Shown here piece by piece: positions 54,592-63,820 of a stretch of 64,000 bases of DNA; the first letter of the stretch is position 1; every line of letters begins with the position of its first letter. The DNA is from Martelella mediterranea (GTDB lineage Bacteria > Pseudomonadota > Alphaproteobacteria > Rhizobiales > Rhizobiaceae). The stretch lies in NCBI RefSeq assembly GCF_004342225.1, contig NZ_SMAR01000005.1, forward strand, positions 62,001-126,000, written 5' to 3'. The notes under the pieces were generated by a model, which searched no databases, had not been told where the DNA came from, and worked only from the letters and a program-made list of their open reading frames with translations. The position numbers and the translations under genes are program-made.

Positions 54592-56175
54592 TCAGGCTGC
54601 TTTGCCCTGCTGATATTCTTTAATGGCAACCATCTTGATCTCTGGTGCGCGCTCGCTCTCATAGTTGAGCGAGAAACCATCCTGCGCCATGAAAACCGGG
54701 TCCCCGTCAAGGTCACGAGCAATATCGCCGCGATGGCTGTCGACGAACTTTTCGACATCGGCGGGCTTTTCCGCCGAAATCCAGCGGCAGGTTGAAAAAC
54801 GCGCCATCTCAAAAGAAACCGGCAGACCATATTCTGCACGAAGACGTTCTTTCAGAACGTCAAGCTGAAGAGCGCCGACCACGCCGACAATGGCTGGCGA
54901 GCCATCTTCTGGCGTAAACAGCTGAACGACGCCTTCTTCTGCCATCTGCTGCAGGGCCTCTTTAAGCTTTTTCGCCTTCATCGCATCTTCCAGGCGCACG
55001 CGGCGCAGGATTTCCGGCGCGAAGTTCGGCACGCCCTGGAATACAAGCTGTTCGCCATCGGTGAGCGTGTCGCCGATCCTCAAGGCGCCGTGGTTGGGAA
55101 TACCCACAACATCGCCTGCATAGGCGGTGTCGGCAATCTGGCGCTGCGAGGCGAAGAAGAATTGCGGCGCCGTCAGGCCCATCTGTTTGCCGGTACGGGC
55201 AAGCTTGGCCTTCATGCCGCGCTTCAACTCGCCGGAACACACACGCACAAAGGCAATGCGGTCGCGATGGTTCGGATCCATATTGGCCTGAATCTTGAAC
55301 ACGAATGCGCTCATTTTGGGATCGGTGGCTTCGACTGTGCGCTTGTCCGCTACCTGAGCACGCGGCGGCGGGCCGTATTCGGAAAGTGCATGAATTAGGT
55401 CGCGTACGCCGTAGTTCCTAAGCGCAGAACCGAAATAGACCGGGGTCATATGGCCTTCAAGAAATGCTTCTTTTGAAAATGCCGGATAACCGTCAATGGC
55501 CAGTTCTGTGCCCTCTGCCCAGTCTTCGCGCTCATGTTGGGGCAGCTTCTCCGCAACGGTTTCAGGGCCGTTGACCTTGGTCAGCTCGCGCTCGTCATCG
55601 CCGTGGCGAATGGCGCTTTCAGCGAGATGATAAGTGCCGCAAAAGCTCTTGCCCTGTCCGATAGGCCAGGTCATCGGCACGGTATCAAGCGCCAGCTTCT
55701 CCGACACTTCCTCAAGGATTTCGAAGGTGTCGCGGGCTTCGCGGTCCATCTTGTTGACGAAGGTAATGATCGGAATATCGCGCAGTCGGCAGACTTCAAA
55801 CAGCTTCAGCGTTCTGGGCTCAATACCCTTGGCCGCATCGATCACCATGATCGCCGCGTCCACGGCCGTCAGCGTGCGATAAGTGTCGTCAGCGAAGTCT
55901 TCGTGGCCGGGCGTGTCGAGCAGATTGAAGACGGTGTCCTCATATTCAAACGTCATTACCGATGTGACGACGGAAATACCGCGTTCACGCTCGATCTTCA
56001 TCCAGTCGGATCGGGTCTGGATACGGTCTTTCTTGGCTTTCACTTCACCGGCAAGCTGGATCGCACCGCCAAAAAGCAGCAGCTTTTCCGTCAGCGTGGT
56101 TTTACCGGCGTCCGGGTGGGAGATGATAGCGAAAGTACGACGGCGGGCGACCGCCTCGGCAATGGTCTCGGGCAT
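54592..56175 (-). CDS. prfC: peptide chain release factor 3
   Basis: Translational GTPase that recycles RF1/RF2. The 527-residue protein has G1 SHPDAGKTTLTEKLLLFGGAIQ, the effector region RERGISVVTSVMTFEY, G3 LLDTPGHEDFADDTYR and G4 VNKMDREARD. The RF3-specific domains follow (FVFKIQANMDPNHRDRIAFVRV, GIPNHGALRIGDTLTDGE). Length is normal. Divergent from dut with 117 bases between start codons. Confidence 0.97.
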   Translation of the reverse strand: MPETIAEAVARRRTFAIISHPDAGKTTLTEKLLLFGGAIQLAGEVKAKKDRIQTRSDWMKIERERGISVVTSVMTFEYEDTVFNLLDTPGHEDFADDTYRTLTAVDAAIMVIDAAKGIEPRTLKLFEVCRLRDIPIITFVNKMDREARDTFEILEEVSEKLALDTVPMTWPIGQGKSFCGTYHLAESAIRHGDDERELTKVNGPETVAEKLPQHEREDWAEGTELAIDGYPAFSKEAFLEGHMTPVYFGSALRNYGVRDLIHALSEYGPPPRAQVADKRTVEATDPKMSAFVFKIQANMDPNHRDRIAFVRVCSGELKRGMKAKLARTGKQMGLTAPQFFFASQRQIADTAYAGDVVGIPNHGALRIGDTLTDGEQLVFQGVPNFAPEILRRVRLEDAMKAKKLKEALQQMAEEGVVQLFTPEDGSPAIVGVVGALQLDVLKERLRAEYGLPVSFEMARFSTCRWISAEKPADVEKFVDSHRGDIARDLDGDPVFMAQDGFSLNYESERAPEIKMVAIKEYQQGKAA

Positions 56176-56292
56176 TGAACGTTAAATCCTGTTGATGGTC
56201 GACTGTGTAGCGATTATCGCATCGCGATGCAATTGACCTGTGATGCCTGCGTGACAAGGATGCCGCCCATATCAACAACGACGGAAAATTCC

Positions 56293-56733
56293 ATGATACT
56301 GAAACTGAAACGTCTTGATCATGCTGCAGGTATCGAGCCTCCGGCTTATGAAACGACCGGCTCCGCCGGCATGGATATCCGCGCCGCTGTTGAGGCGCCT
56401 TTGATCCTTTCACCGGGCAAGCGTGCATTGGTGCCGACCGGCTTCATCTTCGAGATTCCGGAAGGCTTCGAGGCGCAGATCCGCCCGCGCTCCGGCCTTG
56501 CTTTCAAGCATGGCATCACCTGCCTCAACACGCCCGGCACCATCGACAGCGATTATCGCGGCGAGGTGAAGGTGCTGCTCATCAATCTCGGCGACGAAGA
56601 CTTCGCTATCGAACGCGGCATGCGCATCGCCCAGGTGATCATCGCTCCGGTGACGCAAATGCCGGTAACAGTCGTTGATGATGTTACGGAAACGATGCGT
56701 GGTGAGGGTGGCTTCGGGTCGACAGGCATATGA
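56293..56733 (+). CDS. dut: deoxyuridine 5'-triphosphate nucleotidohydrolase
   Basis: Hydrolyses dUTP to dUMP, keeping uracil out of DNA. The 146-residue trimeric dUTPase has all five motifs: [30 protein letters not shown] (with the catalytic Asp), RIAQVII and the C-terminal [14 protein letters not shown] 56293 gives the family length; the longer frame from 56227 is rejected. In many rhizobia dut follows coaBC behind ubiB; here it is alone beside prfC. Confidence 0.97.
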   Translation: MILKLKRLDHAAGIEPPAYETTGSAGMDIRAAVEAPLILSPGKRALVPTGFIFEIPEGFEAQIRPRSGLAFKHGITCLNTPGTIDSDYRGEVKVLLINLGDEDFAIERGMRIAQVIIAPVTQMPVTVVDDVTETMRGEGGFGSTGI

Positions 56734-56816
56734 TAAAGTACGGTGTCTGTTGCACTTCCGTTTCCCGGTGGCTGCGCTAGACTGGACGCATCGAAGCGGT
56801 TTTAAGGTTGACTGCC

Positions 56817-57239
56817 ATGGAGATGATGGAAGCTTTCCAGCGTGTCGCTCTGGCGCTCGCAATCGGGCTTCTGGTTGGGATCGAGCGCGGCTGGCAGGAG
56901 CGTGAGATGGCTGACGGCGCGCGTGCTGCAGGCATTCGCACCTTTGCACTGATTGGCCTTCTCGGTGGTCTTGCAGGGTATCTTGGGCCGGTCGTCGGTC
57001 CGGTGGTTCCATCCATGCTCGGGGTTGCGCTGACACTGACGCTGATTGTCTTCAGCTATCGGGCGGCTGAGCCTCAGCATGATTTCAGCGCGACCAGCGT
57101 GGTCGCGGGCCTTGTTGTCTTTGCTTTGGGCATTGTTTCAGTCACCAGTGATATGCGTCTCGCGGCAGCCGGTGGCGTTGTCACCACAGTGCTTCTGGCT
57201 GCCCGTCACAGCCATGTCATGGTTTTCTTAAAACCATGA
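56817..57239 (+). pseudogene. MgtC/SapB-domain N-terminal part of a split MgtC-DUF4010 membrane protein
   Basis: 140 residues with about four membrane helices. The MgtC signature is clear: ALAIGLLVGIERGWQERE, AAGIRTFALIGLLGGLAGYL. In relatives an MgtC half is continuous with a DUF4010 half in one ~410-430-residue protein. Here the frame runs into TGA at 57237 just after LLAARHSHVMVFLKP, inside a perfect inverted repeat, and the DUF4010 half resumes in the -1 frame. Combined length (140 + 283) fits one ancestral gene. It could be a frameshifted pseudogene or two translationally coupled subunits; ATG 57236 overlaps the stop as ATGA. Substrate of the family unknown. Confidence 0.7.
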
Positions 57240-57247
57240 CATGGCTG
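57209..57247. repeat. perfect 18-bp inverted repeat with 3-base loop at the MgtC/DUF4010 junction
   Basis: Arms CAGCCATGTCATGGTTTT (57209-57226) and AAAACCATGACATGGCTG (57230-57247) around CTT. It contains both the stop codon of the first frame and the start codon of the second. Right-arm codons (M-T-W-L) match the conserved MTWLE start of the DUF4010 half, so the left arm looks like the copied strand. Confidence 0.9.
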
Positions 57248-58087
57248 GAGTTGCGCTCGGCACTTGTGTTGCTGGCGATGAGTTTTGTCGTTCTGCCGCT
57301 TTTGCCAAATCACGCGGTTGATCCATGGGGCGGATTTAATCCTTTCTCGGTCTGGCTGATGACAGTGCTGATCGCAGCGCTTTCCTATGCCGGCTATGTG
57401 GCTATGCGCGTGGCAGGTCCGGAGCGCGGAATTCTGTTTGCTGGCGCCACAGGCGGCATTGTATCTTCCACCGCGACAACACTTTCTTTCGCGCATATTT
57501 CAGCTGCGCAACCGGGGCTTTCGCGTCAACTCGCCGGTGCTGCCTCAATTGCAGGCGGCCTATCACTCGTGCGATGTTTTATCATCGGTTCAGCGGTTGC
57601 GCCGCAATTGCTGCTGCCGCTGGCTGTTGCTCTGGGGCCCGGTCTTGCCGTCTTCATCGTCTCCAGCCTGATTTTGATTGGCAAAACTGGTCGCGCCGAT
57701 GCCAGCACTGACCTAAAGCTCACCAATCCGTTTGAACTCGGCTCCGTTCTGCGGTTCGGCGCATTGCTGGGAGCAGTCAGCTTTCTCGCGAAAACACTCG
57801 TTCGGTTCCTCGGACCTGACAGTATCGTTGTCATCGCGCTCGTTTCCGGCATTCCGGACCTTGATGCGATTACCTTGTCGACAGCGCATCTGGCTGGCAC
57901 ATCCGTGCCACTCAATACGGCGGCGATTGCTGTCTTGCTGGCCACCTGTTCCAACCTGGTGACGAAGGTCGTTCTGGCCTTTGGCAGCGGAACCCGTCTT
58001 TATGGCTGGATGCTGGCATTGGTGACCCTGAGCGTCATTGCCATCGGTGGTGCCTGCTTTGCCGGTTTTCTGGCATTTTGGGGTTAA
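57236..58087 (+). pseudogene. DUF4010 C-terminal part of the split MgtC-DUF4010 membrane protein
   Basis: 283 residues, about eight membrane helices. It begins MTWLELRSALVLLAM, which in intact relatives is internal sequence linking the two halves. It continues with GILFAGATGGIVSSTATTLSFAH and LVSGIPDLDAITLSTAHLAG, both DUF4010 hallmarks. The coding quality is intact to the natural end, so the lesion is recent or tolerated. No independent ribosome-binding site is seen, but the 4-base ATGA overlap could allow re-initiation. Called a pseudogene part with the caveat that it may be expressed as a separate subunit. Confidence 0.7.
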
Positions 58088-58241
58088 AAGCAGCGCCGTT
58101 GTTCGCGCGTGAAATCACGTTCCATGAAACGCTGTATAATTAAAATGAGATTTCATTACGGTCGCTGGGCAAGTGGTTTCTTACCTCGAATTTTTCTGCA
58201 GTGGACCCTAACTAAGGGTAAGTCACTCAGGGAGCGATATC

Positions 58242-59210
58242 ATGGAACAGAATGGCAAGCCCGGTCGCGGGAAAATCTACAGCTCTATCCTGGAAACCAT
58301 CGGCGATACGCCGATTGTGCGCCTTGATAAGCTGGCGAAGGAAAAGGGCGTGAAGGCCAATCTTCTGGCCAAGCTCGAATTCTTCAATCCAATTGCTTCG
58401 GTGAAGGATCGTATAGGCTTTGCCATGATTGAGTCGCTGGAGAAAGCCGGGAAAATTGAAGCTGGCAAAACCGTTCTGGTGGAGCCGACATCCGGCAATA
58501 CCGGTATCGCGCTGGCCTTCGCCGCTGCTGCCAAGGGTTATCGCCTGATCCTGACCATGCCGGAATCGATGTCGATCGAGCGTCGCAAAATGCTGGCTCT
58601 ACTTGGTGCTGAGCTGGTGCTGACCGACCCGCCAAAGGGCATGAAGGGCGCTGTCGCCAAGGCAGAAGAGCTGGCTGCCGAAATTGAAAATGCGGTTATT
58701 CCGCAGCAGTTTGAAAACCCGGCGAACCCGGAAATTCATCGTAATACCACGGCAGAGGAAATCTGGAACGACACCGACGGTGCGGTGGACTTCTTCGTTT
58801 CCGGTATTGGAACCGGCGGCACGATCACCGGTGTCGGACAGGTGCTGAAATCAAGGAAGCCTGATGTGAAGGTGATTGCAGTTGAGCCTTCAGCCTCTCC
58901 GGTTCTCTCGGGCGGTTCGCCAGCGCCCCACAAAATTCAGGGTATCGGGGCCGGTTTTGTGCCGGGCGTACTCGATACATCGGTTTATGATGAAATCGTT
59001 CAAGTCGATAACGATGATGCCTTCGCTCTGGCACGTGAAGTGGCTCGACTGGAAGGTGTTCCGGTTGGCATCTCTTCCGGTGCGGCGCTGAAGGCAGCGA
59101 TTGAGGTTGGTTCCCGCCCGGAAAATGAGGGCAAGAACATCGTGATCATTATTCCGTCTTTTGCAGAGCGCTATCTGTCGACCGCATTGTTTGAAGGGCT
59201 TGGCCAGTAA
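58242..59210 (+). CDS. cysK: cysteine synthase A
   Basis: O-acetylserine sulfhydrylase, PLP-dependent. The 322-residue protein has the PLP lysine in [16 protein letters not shown], the substrate loop [14 protein letters not shown], the phosphate-binding [13 protein letters not shown] and the PLP-N1 serine region [21 protein letters not shown] precedes the ATG. Upstream a TATAAT (58135-58140) could be its -10, with an inverted repeat CGTGA-AA-TCACG at 58108-58119 as a possible operator. The gene ends at a strong bidirectional terminator. Confidence 0.96.
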   Translation: MEQNGKPGRGKIYSSILETIGDTPIVRLDKLAKEKGVKANLLAKLEFFNPIASVKDRIGFAMIESLEKAGKIEAGKTVLVEPTSGNTGIALAFAAAAKGYRLILTMPESMSIERRKMLALLGAELVLTDPPKGMKGAVAKAEELAAEIENAVIPQQFENPANPEIHRNTTAEEIWNDTDGAVDFFVSGIGTGGTITGVGQVLKSRKPDVKVIAVEPSASPVLSGGSPAPHKIQGIGAGFVPGVLDTSVYDEIVQVDNDDAFALAREVARLEGVPVGISSGAALKAAIEVGSRPENEGKNIVIIIPSFAERYLSTALFEGLGQ

Positions 59211-59240
59211 CGGCCTTTGTCTGATCCTTAATCTGATTAT

Positions 59241-59276
59241 AAAAGGCGCAGATGTGATCATCTGCGCCTTTTATGT
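59241..59276. terminator. bidirectional terminator between cysK and the response regulator gene
   Basis: Perfect 14-bp stem AAAAGGCGCAGATG / CATCTGCGCCTTTT with loop TGAT and T-runs on both strands. It serves both convergent genes. Confidence 0.9.
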
Positions 59277-59278
59277 TT

Positions 59279-60196
59279 TTAAAGGTCGTGCAGCACGTAG
59301 GCGGCCTTGACGGCCGCAGACGCCCGATTTTCAACACCGAGCTTGATATAGATCTGCTCGAGATGCTTGTTCACGGTTCTGGCGGAAAGTCCCAGAATTT
59401 CCGCGATGTCTCTGTTGGCCTTTCCCTTTGCAATCCATAGCAAAACCTCGGATTCGCGCACCGTCAGCGGAAAATGCTGTCGAAGCACGGCGTCCTCGCT
59501 GAGCGGATTGGCGATTGTGACGCGAAAAAGGAATTCTTCCGGCCCGGCCTGTTCCAAAAAAGCGAGCTGGAAACGTTTCTGACCATCTTTGAGGATCGGC
59601 AGAACAGCCATGTCACCGGATGTGTTTTCTGATCCGTCAGACAAAAACCACTGTCTGATCTGGTCGGTCACGGAGGCCAAATCTGGTTCTCCACCCAAAG
59701 CATCCTGAACAAGCTTTGTTGCCTGTGGCGTCATCCATAAAGGAACGCCATCAGGGCCTGCAGCCATCAGGTGCCGTCCGGTCGCATCAAGCGCGACACG
59801 GGCGCTTTGGGCCGAGCGCGCATTGGCCAGATGCACCCGAATGCGTGCACGCAGTTCGTCGATGTTGATCGGCTTGGTCAGGTAGTCAACACCGCCGGAT
59901 TCCAGGGCGTGCACAATGTGTTCGGTTTCTGAAAGTCCGGTCATGAATATAACAGGCGCAGCGGCGGCAGGCCCTCCCTTCAGGCGTCTGCAGGCCTCAA
60001 AACCATCCATTTTCGGCATGATGGCATCCATCAGCACGATATCGGGCGTGATGCGCTCAACGATCGCCAGTGCCGATTGGCCGGAGGTTGCAATCAGCAC
60101 AGAGAAACCGGCCTGCTCAAGCGCTTCGGTGAGAAAGTTGAGTGCATCCGGGCTGTCATCCACCAGAAGGACGATTTCCTGAGTGCCATCATCCAT
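59279..60196 (-). CDS. response regulator with receiver and LuxR-type DNA-binding domains
   Basis: A 305-residue regulator. The receiver (residues ~6-125) has the acidic pair in LLVDDSPDALN, phospho-acceptor Asp57 in DIVLMDAIMPKMDG, Thr in VIFMTGLSE and Lys in DYLTKPINIDELRARI. Residues ~130-235 form an unrecognised middle part. The LuxR/FixJ-type helix-turn-helix is at ~240-300 (LTVRESEVLLWIAKGKANRDIAEILGLS). ATG 60196 overlaps the kinase stop by 8 bases, so it is translated with the hybrid kinase and is its obvious partner. Targets unknown. Confidence 0.92.
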   Translation of the reverse strand: MDDGTQEIVLLVDDSPDALNFLTEALEQAGFSVLIATSGQSALAIVERITPDIVLMDAIMPKMDGFEACRRLKGGPAAAAPVIFMTGLSETEHIVHALESGGVDYLTKPINIDELRARIRVHLANARSAQSARVALDATGRHLMAAGPDGVPLWMTPQATKLVQDALGGEPDLASVTDQIRQWFLSDGSENTSGDMAVLPILKDGQKRFQLAFLEQAGPEEFLFRVTIANPLSEDAVLRQHFPLTVRESEVLLWIAKGKANRDIAEILGLSARTVNKHLEQIYIKLGVENRASAAVKAAYVLHDL

Positions 60197-63100
60197 GTTT
60201 CTGATTTTCCCCATCCTCTCGCCGGTCTTGACCGGCAGATTTGATAAAGCGCGTCAGCCCTTCAATATCAAAACTGACGACATAGCCATTCGCCTCATCG
60301 CAAAAAGCCTTCAGGCCGTCGTTTTTGGAAAGCTGATCAAGCTTCACTCTGATTCCGCGCAGGTAACCGATTTCGGCAAGCCTCAGCAATTCCTGCATGT
60401 CGCTTTTTGCCGGAAGCGATGGTTGCGCCGGTTCTGCCTTTGTCTCAGGCCTGCTTTCGTTACGGTGGATCGACCATTCGAGATGCAGCTGGGTGGCCAG
60501 TACATCACGCAGACGATTGAGATCGACAGGCTTTGAAAGCGTGTCGTTATGGCTGTCATCGCCGCGCCCGATAATGGCATCGTCGCCGATATTGGCGGAC
60601 AGCATGACAATCGGGCTTGTGATGTCACGGTCGCGCAAGGCTGTGGCCAGCTGAAAACCGTTCATGCCGGGCATCCGGATATCGAGCAGGAACAGATCGA
60701 TCGCCTTCGTTGCCAGCTGGGCGAGACATGCCTCCCCGCTTTCAGCCAGAACAACAGAAAAACCGAGCGATGAAAGAATTTCCTGCATCATCAGGCGGTG
60801 ATCTTCATTGTCATCCACGACCATGATTGAAAGCGGCATACCTTCATAACGTCCAGCCGTCGCTTCAAGGCCAGCCGGCCGCACGGGGCGGTCGACCGAG
60901 GCCAGCATCAGGCGCACGGTGAAAATCGTGCCTTCACCGGTTCTGCTTTTGACATCAATGTCGCCACCAAGCGTGTTGACCAGAAGTTGTGTGATCGTCA
61001 GGCCCAGCCCAAGACCGGGTTTGATCTGCCCGTTGCCGTTCTGCGAGCCGCGTTCAAAAGGCTCGTAAATATGCTCCAGATCGTCCGGGGCAATGCCGCT
61101 GCCGGTATCTGCGACGGTAAAGGTCGCGACCTGATTGCGGTAATGGGCAGAAAACCGGACCGATCCCTCGTCTGTAAATTTGATCGCATTGGAGATGAGG
61201 TTCACCAGAATCTGCCGCAGGCGTTTTTCGTCAGTCCTGACATAGGCAGGCAATCTCGGGTCACGCTCGTGATAAAATGATAAACCCGCCCGGCGTGCTT
61301 GTGGTTCGAACATGTCCATAATCTGGTCGAGAAACTCGGTCAGATTGATCTCGTTGGAGAACACTTCCAGCCGGCCCGACTCAATCCGCGATATATCCAG
61401 AAGCCCGTCGATCAGCCCGGAGAGGTAATCGGCAGACCGCCGGATCGAGCTGACTGCCGGTTTGCGGGCCAAAGGCATCTCCGGATCGCGTTCGAGGAGC
61501 TGTGCATAGCCGGAGACAGCATTGAGCGGTGTTCGCAGTTCGTGTGAAAGGCCGACGACGTAACGGCTTTTCGCGCGGTTGGCTGCCTCTGCGGTTTCCT
61601 TTGCCGCCTGAAGCGCTGCATCGGTTTTTTCGTGTGCGGCGATTTCTTTCAAAAGCAGCGTGGTCTGTCGGGAGGATTCTTCTTCAGCCACCATGCGGCT
61701 ATCATGGGCAAGCACGAAAAACCAGGCGACAACGCCTGAAATCAGGGCGAAAACGAAAAATACAATCAGGGCTGTATCAAAAACGACTGATGCCGTTTCA
61801 GGTGCTGCAAGCGCCATCTGATAGGCAATCATGCCAAGGATTGCGCCAATTGCCATGATCGAAACGGCAAATGCCATGCCATAGCGCCCAAGCCGCGTGG
61901 CCAGCTGCGCAACAATGCCATCCGGCAGGAGTTTGCGTGCGACTGCGGCGACCTGAGCATTGAGCCGTGCTTTGGGTTTACACATGTCATGGCAGCGGCC
62001 ATCAAGCGAACAGCAAAGCGAGCAGATCGGTGCAGCATAAGCCGGGCACCATGCCATATCCTCCGGCTCAAAAGGATGTTCACAAATCGAACAGGTGATT
62101 GCCGTTTTTGTCTGCCAGCCTTTGCGCGGTTTGCGTGCCAGATAGTATTTTCCATCCGTAAGCCACGCCAGAAGCGGCGATGCAATCAGAGCCGCAAAAA
62201 GCGCGATAAAGGGTGCGAAACTGACTGCAAGGGAGCCGAAAAGACCAAAATGCGCGAGCAGCGCGATGCCGCCGGATATAAACATTGCGCCGAGGCCGAC
62301 AGGATTTATATCGTAAAGATGAGCACGTTTGAACTCGATGCCCGGCGGTGACAGACCCAGCGGCTTGTTGATGAAAAGGTCTGCTGAAATCGTTGAAAGC
62401 CACGCCATTGCGATAATCGAAAAAACGCTGAGAGAGGCTTCCAGCAGCCGGTAAATGCCCAGCTGCATCAGGAGAAGCGCTATTGCGACGTTGAAAACCA
62501 GCCAGACCACGCGCCCTGGATGGCTGTGTGTGAGACGGGAGAAAAAGTTCGACCAGGCCAGAGAACCGGCATAGGCGTTCATCACATTGATCTTGAGCTG
62601 AGAGACGACGACAAAGGCGGCCATCAGCAGCATGGCCGCGGTTTCATTGGGAAGCATGTAGCCAAAGGCCGCAACATACATATGCGCGGGATCCGCGGCT
62701 TCAGTCACCGGCATTCCGGTGGAAAAGGCCAGATAGGCCAGAAATGAACCAGCCATCAGTTTTGGAACACCGACGACCACCCAGCCGGGGCCTGCCAGAA
62801 AGATCGCAAGCCGATGATGGAGGCGTCTTTTCCCTTCTGCAGGCAGAAAGCGGAGGAAGTCCACCTGCTCGCCGATCTGGGGCATCAGGGCGAAAATCAC
62901 CCCCGCAGCAGCGGCGAAGCCTGCCAGCGTGAACGGCGCTGCCATTCCCGGTTCTGCCGAGGGCAGGCGCACGCCGCCGAAAGCTCTCCAGAGTTCGAAT
63001 TTCTCGAAATCCATGAAGGCGATGAAAATAAATGGCAGAATATTGAGGATAATCCAGAAAGGTTGTGTCACCAGCTGAAATTTCGAAATCATCCTGACAC

Positions 63101-63599
63101 CATAGGTCACCAGAGGAATGACGACGATGGCGGAGATCACATAGCTGATCCACAAGGGTATTCCGAAGGCGAGCCTGAGCGCACCGGACATGATCGAGGC
63201 TTCGATGGCGAACAGAATGAAGGTGAAGCTGGCATAGATCAGCGAGGTCACTGTGGAGCCGATATAGCCGAAGGAAGCACCACGCGTCAGAAGGTCGATG
63301 TCGACGCCGTGACGGATGGCATAGCGGGCGATCGGAAAGCCTGCCAGAAGCATGACAATTGCAGCGACAAGGGCTGCAAAGAACGCATTTGTCGTTCCGT
63401 ATGAAAGCGTAATCGTGCCGCCAATAGCCTCAAGGGCCAGAAAGGAGATGGCCCCGATCGCTGTTTGGGAAATCCGGCCCGATGAAAAATGCCGGGCGCT
63501 TTTGGCGGTAAAGCGCAACGCGTAATCTTCCAGTGTCTGGTTGGCAACCCAGCGGTTATATTCGCGCCGGACAGGGATGATGCGTTGGCGTGCGGTCAT
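60189..63599 (-). CDS. NCS1-transporter-domain hybrid sensor histidine kinase
   Basis: A 1136-residue chimera. Residues ~20-490 form a 12-helix transporter of the NCS1 (purine/cytosine/hydantoin permease) type (LEDYALRFTAKSARHFSSG, ISFLALEAIGGTITLSYG, MPQIGEQVDFLRFLP). Residues 503-540 hold eight cysteines (C-x2-C ... C ... C-x2-CC ... C-x3-C), a likely metal site. Two more membrane helices (~575-635) lead to HisKA with His686 (VVGLSHELRTPLNAVSGY), HATPase_c (NLISNAIKFTDEG, DTGSGIAPDD, GLGLGLT) and a receiver with Asp973. A C-terminal ~100 residues have no domain I recognise. The layout parallels SLC5-type CrbS sensors. ATG 63599 chosen; a TTG at 63647 is less likely. Confidence 0.9.
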   Translation of the reverse strand: MTARQRIIPVRREYNRWVANQTLEDYALRFTAKSARHFSSGRISQTAIGAISFLALEAIGGTITLSYGTTNAFFAALVAAIVMLLAGFPIARYAIRHGVDIDLLTRGASFGYIGSTVTSLIYASFTFILFAIEASIMSGALRLAFGIPLWISYVISAIVVIPLVTYGVRMISKFQLVTQPFWIILNILPFIFIAFMDFEKFELWRAFGGVRLPSAEPGMAAPFTLAGFAAAAGVIFALMPQIGEQVDFLRFLPAEGKRRLHHRLAIFLAGPGWVVVGVPKLMAGSFLAYLAFSTGMPVTEAADPAHMYVAAFGYMLPNETAAMLLMAAFVVVSQLKINVMNAYAGSLAWSNFFSRLTHSHPGRVVWLVFNVAIALLLMQLGIYRLLEASLSVFSIIAMAWLSTISADLFINKPLGLSPPGIEFKRAHLYDINPVGLGAMFISGGIALLAHFGLFGSLAVSFAPFIALFAALIASPLLAWLTDGKYYLARKPRKGWQTKTAITCSICEHPFEPEDMAWCPAYAAPICSLCCSLDGRCHDMCKPKARLNAQVAAVARKLLPDGIVAQLATRLGRYGMAFAVSIMAIGAILGMIAYQMALAAPETASVVFDTALIVFFVFALISGVVAWFFVLAHDSRMVAEEESSRQTTLLLKEIAAHEKTDAALQAAKETAEAANRAKSRYVVGLSHELRTPLNAVSGYAQLLERDPEMPLARKPAVSSIRRSADYLSGLIDGLLDISRIESGRLEVFSNEINLTEFLDQIMDMFEPQARRAGLSFYHERDPRLPAYVRTDEKRLRQILVNLISNAIKFTDEGSVRFSAHYRNQVATFTVADTGSGIAPDDLEHIYEPFERGSQNGNGQIKPGLGLGLTITQLLVNTLGGDIDVKSRTGEGTIFTVRLMLASVDRPVRPAGLEATAGRYEGMPLSIMVVDDNEDHRLMMQEILSSLGFSVVLAESGEACLAQLATKAIDLFLLDIRMPGMNGFQLATALRDRDITSPIVMLSANIGDDAIIGRGDDSHNDTLSKPVDLNRLRDVLATQLHLEWSIHRNESRPETKAEPAQPSLPAKSDMQELLRLAEIGYLRGIRVKLDQLSKNDGLKAFCDEANGYVVSFDIEGLTRFIKSAGQDRREDGENQKHG

Positions 63600-63820
63600 G
63601 AAGCAGTTGGCTGGCTTTTTTAAAAGGGGCTGATGAGAGGGTGACAAAAATGTGTCTTCGGCGCAGTGTTCAGATCAGAGCTGCATTTGGCAAGTAAAAA
63701 GAGTGTCTTGCCGCTGCGCTTCTGCCGCACTTTCTCCATCATGTCACTCAATGTTAGCCTTAAGCACTTTCAGGTGATAAGCGCAGAGTATCAAGAGCAG
63801 TGTTTGAAAGGAACGGGGAC

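Noticed and set aside
58100-58241. SAM or other sulfur riboswitch upstream of cysK
   Set aside because: Only ~150 bases with no multi-helix fold or conserved riboswitch core visible; a small CGTGA-AA-TCACG dyad is the only notable element.
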